Source: Varroa destructor
Lineage: Eukaryota; Arthropoda; Arachnida; Mesostigmata; Varroidae
Direction of reading: 5' to 3'
DNA: 64,000 nucleotides
Assembly (NCBI RefSeq): GCF_002443255.2
Contig: NW_019211456.1
Coordinates: 24,359,061 to 24,423,060 of the forward strand
In this document: positions 61,259 to 64,000 of the stretch, piece after piece
How positions within the stretch are numbered: position 1 is the first letter of the stretch
How the letters are laid out: each line of letters begins with the position of its first letter
Program-made: the position numbers and the translations under genes
The notes under the pieces: model-generated
The model's database searches: none
The model's input: the letters and a program-made list of their open reading frames with translations, nothing else
Told to the model about the DNA's origin: nothing

Positions 61259-61272
61259 CCCCCCCCCCCCCC
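61259..61272. repeat. Poly-C tract (14)
   Basis: Fourteen uninterrupted C, the same length as the G tract at 20800. Its length may be unreliable. Confidence 0.95.
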
Positions 61273-61683
61273 TATTATATAGTAGAATGTTTTAATTATT
61301 CTACCTGTTTCAAAGGTTGTGCAGTGCGATCTTCTGCACGAGCCACTCCGCCATTAAAACGTTGATTAAAACTGTACAACCTTCTTGAATGCACGTAGAT
61401 TAAACATTTGAATCGAATTTTAAAACGTGAGGCTATTTTGGAACATTTATTAACACCACAGAATCCTCAATACCTAGGCCCCACATTTGCCATAACAAAT
61501 CGAACATGGCTAGCTAGTTAAATGCAATAGCTATGAGAATCAGTGTGTTTAGCTATATTTTATGACCACCTTGGGGGCTCTATGGGTCAAGATGATTTGA
61601 GACTAGATGGACGTACTTTTTGGGCAAAAATAACTCGACAGCACATTTCACAAAATTAATTTACTCTGGGACATAATAGTAGC

Positions 61684-61686
<3 letters not shown>

Positions 61687-61736
<50 letters not shown>
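61687..61736. repeat. (TA)n microsatellite
   Basis: An uninterrupted TA tract of 50 bases, the longest dinucleotide run in the window. Confidence 0.97.
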
Positions 61737-61739
<3 letters not shown>

Positions 61740-64000
61740 GCCAGGGTGAATTAAGGCATCACATTTTGGTGTCCATGGGGGACATATGTCGTTGTTGTTA
61801 AAAGCATGCTATATGTGGTTTGTTGGCATAGGACACCGTTCAGATTCGCGACAATATCGCTGATGCGTCGATTACCCTTCGGATAATTTCGATCGAGCAT
61901 TATAATTAGTAATGGTGATTTCTTTCATAATGGAATTATAGATACTTACGACAGTTACAAACTTTAGTGCAATCAAGTCTGCCCAGGCAATGTCACGGTT
62001 TTCCTTGACTTCTCGAACATAATACAACTCAATTTGTATCTGTACTCATTACACATGTGAATCTAATGCCGACAAATAATATTTTTTATCTGCCCTCGCA
62101 TTCATCATTTTCTTTAGTCATAATCATGACCAGTCCTTGAAAAATGGATGTTTCCACTCTATCTCTGTCTAATGACTGATTGGCTCACAAAAAAATCATT
62201 AGTAGTCTGTATAGCTTCACCTCGGTCCTGCAAAGGCCAACAGCATGGGCATCTTGAATATAAGAATTGATTCTCTTTAATTAAATAAATTCTGACCTTT
62301 ATTACCTCACAACTATTTTCAGTTGTGCGTGTCAAAGGACATCAGTGCTGTGCTCTATTCTGCACGTCGATAAAGGAATTTGTCTAAAAAAATTTCCGAT
62401 CCTGCCACTTCAGGACATCTGCAACAATATAGGTTTCTATTAAAACGAAACTAGTCTTCTCAGCGAACTGCTGACATTTATCCAATCAAAGTTCCCTTAA
62501 TACTGCGACAATGTAACTTTATTTGACATCGGTATAGAAGTATAGCACCTGGCAGCAACTGTGTCCGCCTTATTTGCCTTGAAACCCAGGGTGATGATCT
62601 GTACCGCTTGCTAGCTAAATCAGTCAGTCATACCTGATCATGATATCTCGTTCTGCATTAGCCGCCACTGATGTTCCACCTTGCAACCTCTGAACAATTC
62701 CTATGAGAATTCGCTAGCCTCGTCGTGCAATTCCCGATACAGAAAACTTACCTCGCTTAAATCTGTCTGACCTGCGAAGTTCAGTCCGTCTACAGCGGTG
62801 GTATGCCTTACGAAGTTCCTTAACAAGGCCAAAAACAGCAGCACAGTAAAGGCCCTCCTCCTTTTAGGCACATTTATTATTCGTCAGTCTATCAACCTGA
62901 TTTCACATGCCCTTTGCAGAGATACAATTATTCTTTTTTTTCCCAAAAGTTGTGTGAACGTAGACTTAAAAACATTCATCCCAACATTGGATTGGACATA
63001 TTGTCTAGCAGTCCAAAGCAATTACCAAAACATTCGGCAGCAGAATTTTAATCAAATGCTTGTTATTATTATTAATTGTCAAGTATATTGTCCTTTACAG
63101 TTGGTTTCATTGGCGTTCGATCCCACTAAGGTTACAGATTCCCAGAGGTCTGATCTCTGTTGTTAAACCCTATATTTGATTGGTCATTCAAAAACAGACT
63201 ATATCATAATAATTTTTTGCTACATAGATATTATTTAAGAATATTACAGTAGGACGCGTTGTTTTCATATTCGGATATACGAGGTGAGTTTAGAAGTCAA
63301 AAATCTCAAGAAAATCTAGTCAGTCTCAAGTAGGGCTATGTGTGAGATTACTTGTGGAATACAAGCCGTCCTTATGATTTCCGCTTAATTACAAGCATGT
63401 GTCTAGTTTTCGTCATGTGACTGATCAGGGACTTTTTGCTTTTGACTTTTCACCTAAACTTTGTTGAGTAGTGTCGAATGGAAGTTGTGGCTAATCTTCG
63501 TAAAACCGATCAAACATTTCGAGCCTCCTCTAGCGACACTTGATGGTTTATCCTTAGAATCGACTATACGTCGTATGGGACACCATTGAAGATATGAAGG
63601 TCTAGCACCTATGCGGATCTTCTGTTTCAACGGATAATGTGCGCCCTAATTGTTACTAGAAAGTAGATATTCTGAAGACTAGCCGTTCAGAAAAAGGTGA
63701 TGAGTCATACGTATATATTGACATCAAAGGCTTTATCCATAATAAAGGGTTTATAGGAGTTTATAAACCGCTCACCGACTTGTTTCTGCAAAAATAATCT
63801 GATTTTATCAGCGACTTACGTGGTTTTGCAGGGACCCTAATAAACATACGGTTTGTAGATTTTATGGAGAGCATGTCGGTTCCATGGCGGTTCCCTCTTC
63901 GTAGATGTTTACAGGGAACTCTTAAAAATGCCAGCTCATCGTAAGACTCCCATAACCAATTGTCGTGTAGATTTAAACAAGAAATGACTACTTACTTTCA

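Larger units (their letters stand above)
60301..64000. other. Non-coding stretch to the window edge
   Basis: No supported gene. Open frames at 60481-60729 and 62798-63166 lack start or splice evidence. It contains the C14 tract at 61259-61272, the (TA)n tract at 61687-61736, an 8-bp hairpin GGTTTATA / TATAAACC at 63748-63769, and at 63282 a TACGAGGTG motif like the tip of some mariner elements. Confidence 0.45.

Overview
The window looks like intron-bearing, AT-rich nuclear DNA from an animal, most likely an arthropod; a mite or other chelicerate is my guess, from the look of the secreted cysteine-rich gene rather than any hard marker. The reasons are GT-AG introns with matching phases, TATAAATA-type promoters, short coding exons in long non-coding stretches, and many (TA)n, (CA)n, poly-A and poly-G/C tracts. 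There are no operons, ribosome binding sites, recognisable tRNA or rRNA genes, CRISPR arrays or convincing transposase or reverse transcriptase frames. I ran no searches; homology statements come from memory of families and are marked as inference.

Two genes are well supported because several exons join in frame with good splice sites. On the minus strand, 36093 to 33810 (three exons, 257 residues) encodes a type II single-pass membrane glycoprotein of no family I recognise. On the plus strand, 55875 to 57836 (three exons, 268 residues) encodes a secreted protein with 14 cysteines after its signal peptide, arranged as a threefold repeated spacing module.

The right half (43.8 to 58 kb) also holds several likely first exons on the plus strand: signal-peptide exons at 43811 and 49042, a TATA-plus-ATG exon at 51467-51619, a TATA-led 5' exon near 47119, and well-bounded candidate exons at 45540, 49886, 52936 and 54371. 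Together with the 55.9 kb gene this suggests a row of genes for small secreted or surface proteins, but joins between these exons are tentative. A minus-strand exon set lies at 39.7 to 43.1 kb and a minus terminal exon at 48.6 to 48.8 kb.

The left half (1 to 33 kb) is sparse. It has scattered candidate exons or small ORFs (3.9-4.9, 8.0-8.7, 9.5-10.9, 12.7, 13.6, 17.5, 18.4-18.7, 21.8, 24.5, 25.9 kb), all low confidence, and a series of perfect or near-perfect short hairpins, notably three in a row at 3381-3468 and a group at 32420-32602. The last 6 kb (58 to 64 kb) is non-coding as far as I can see, with microsatellites and one 18-bp near-perfect hairpin. Apart from the two well-supported genes, the gene calls should be read as hypotheses: by chance alone, an AT-rich 64 kb sequence is expected to show a few dozen open frames of about 90 codons.
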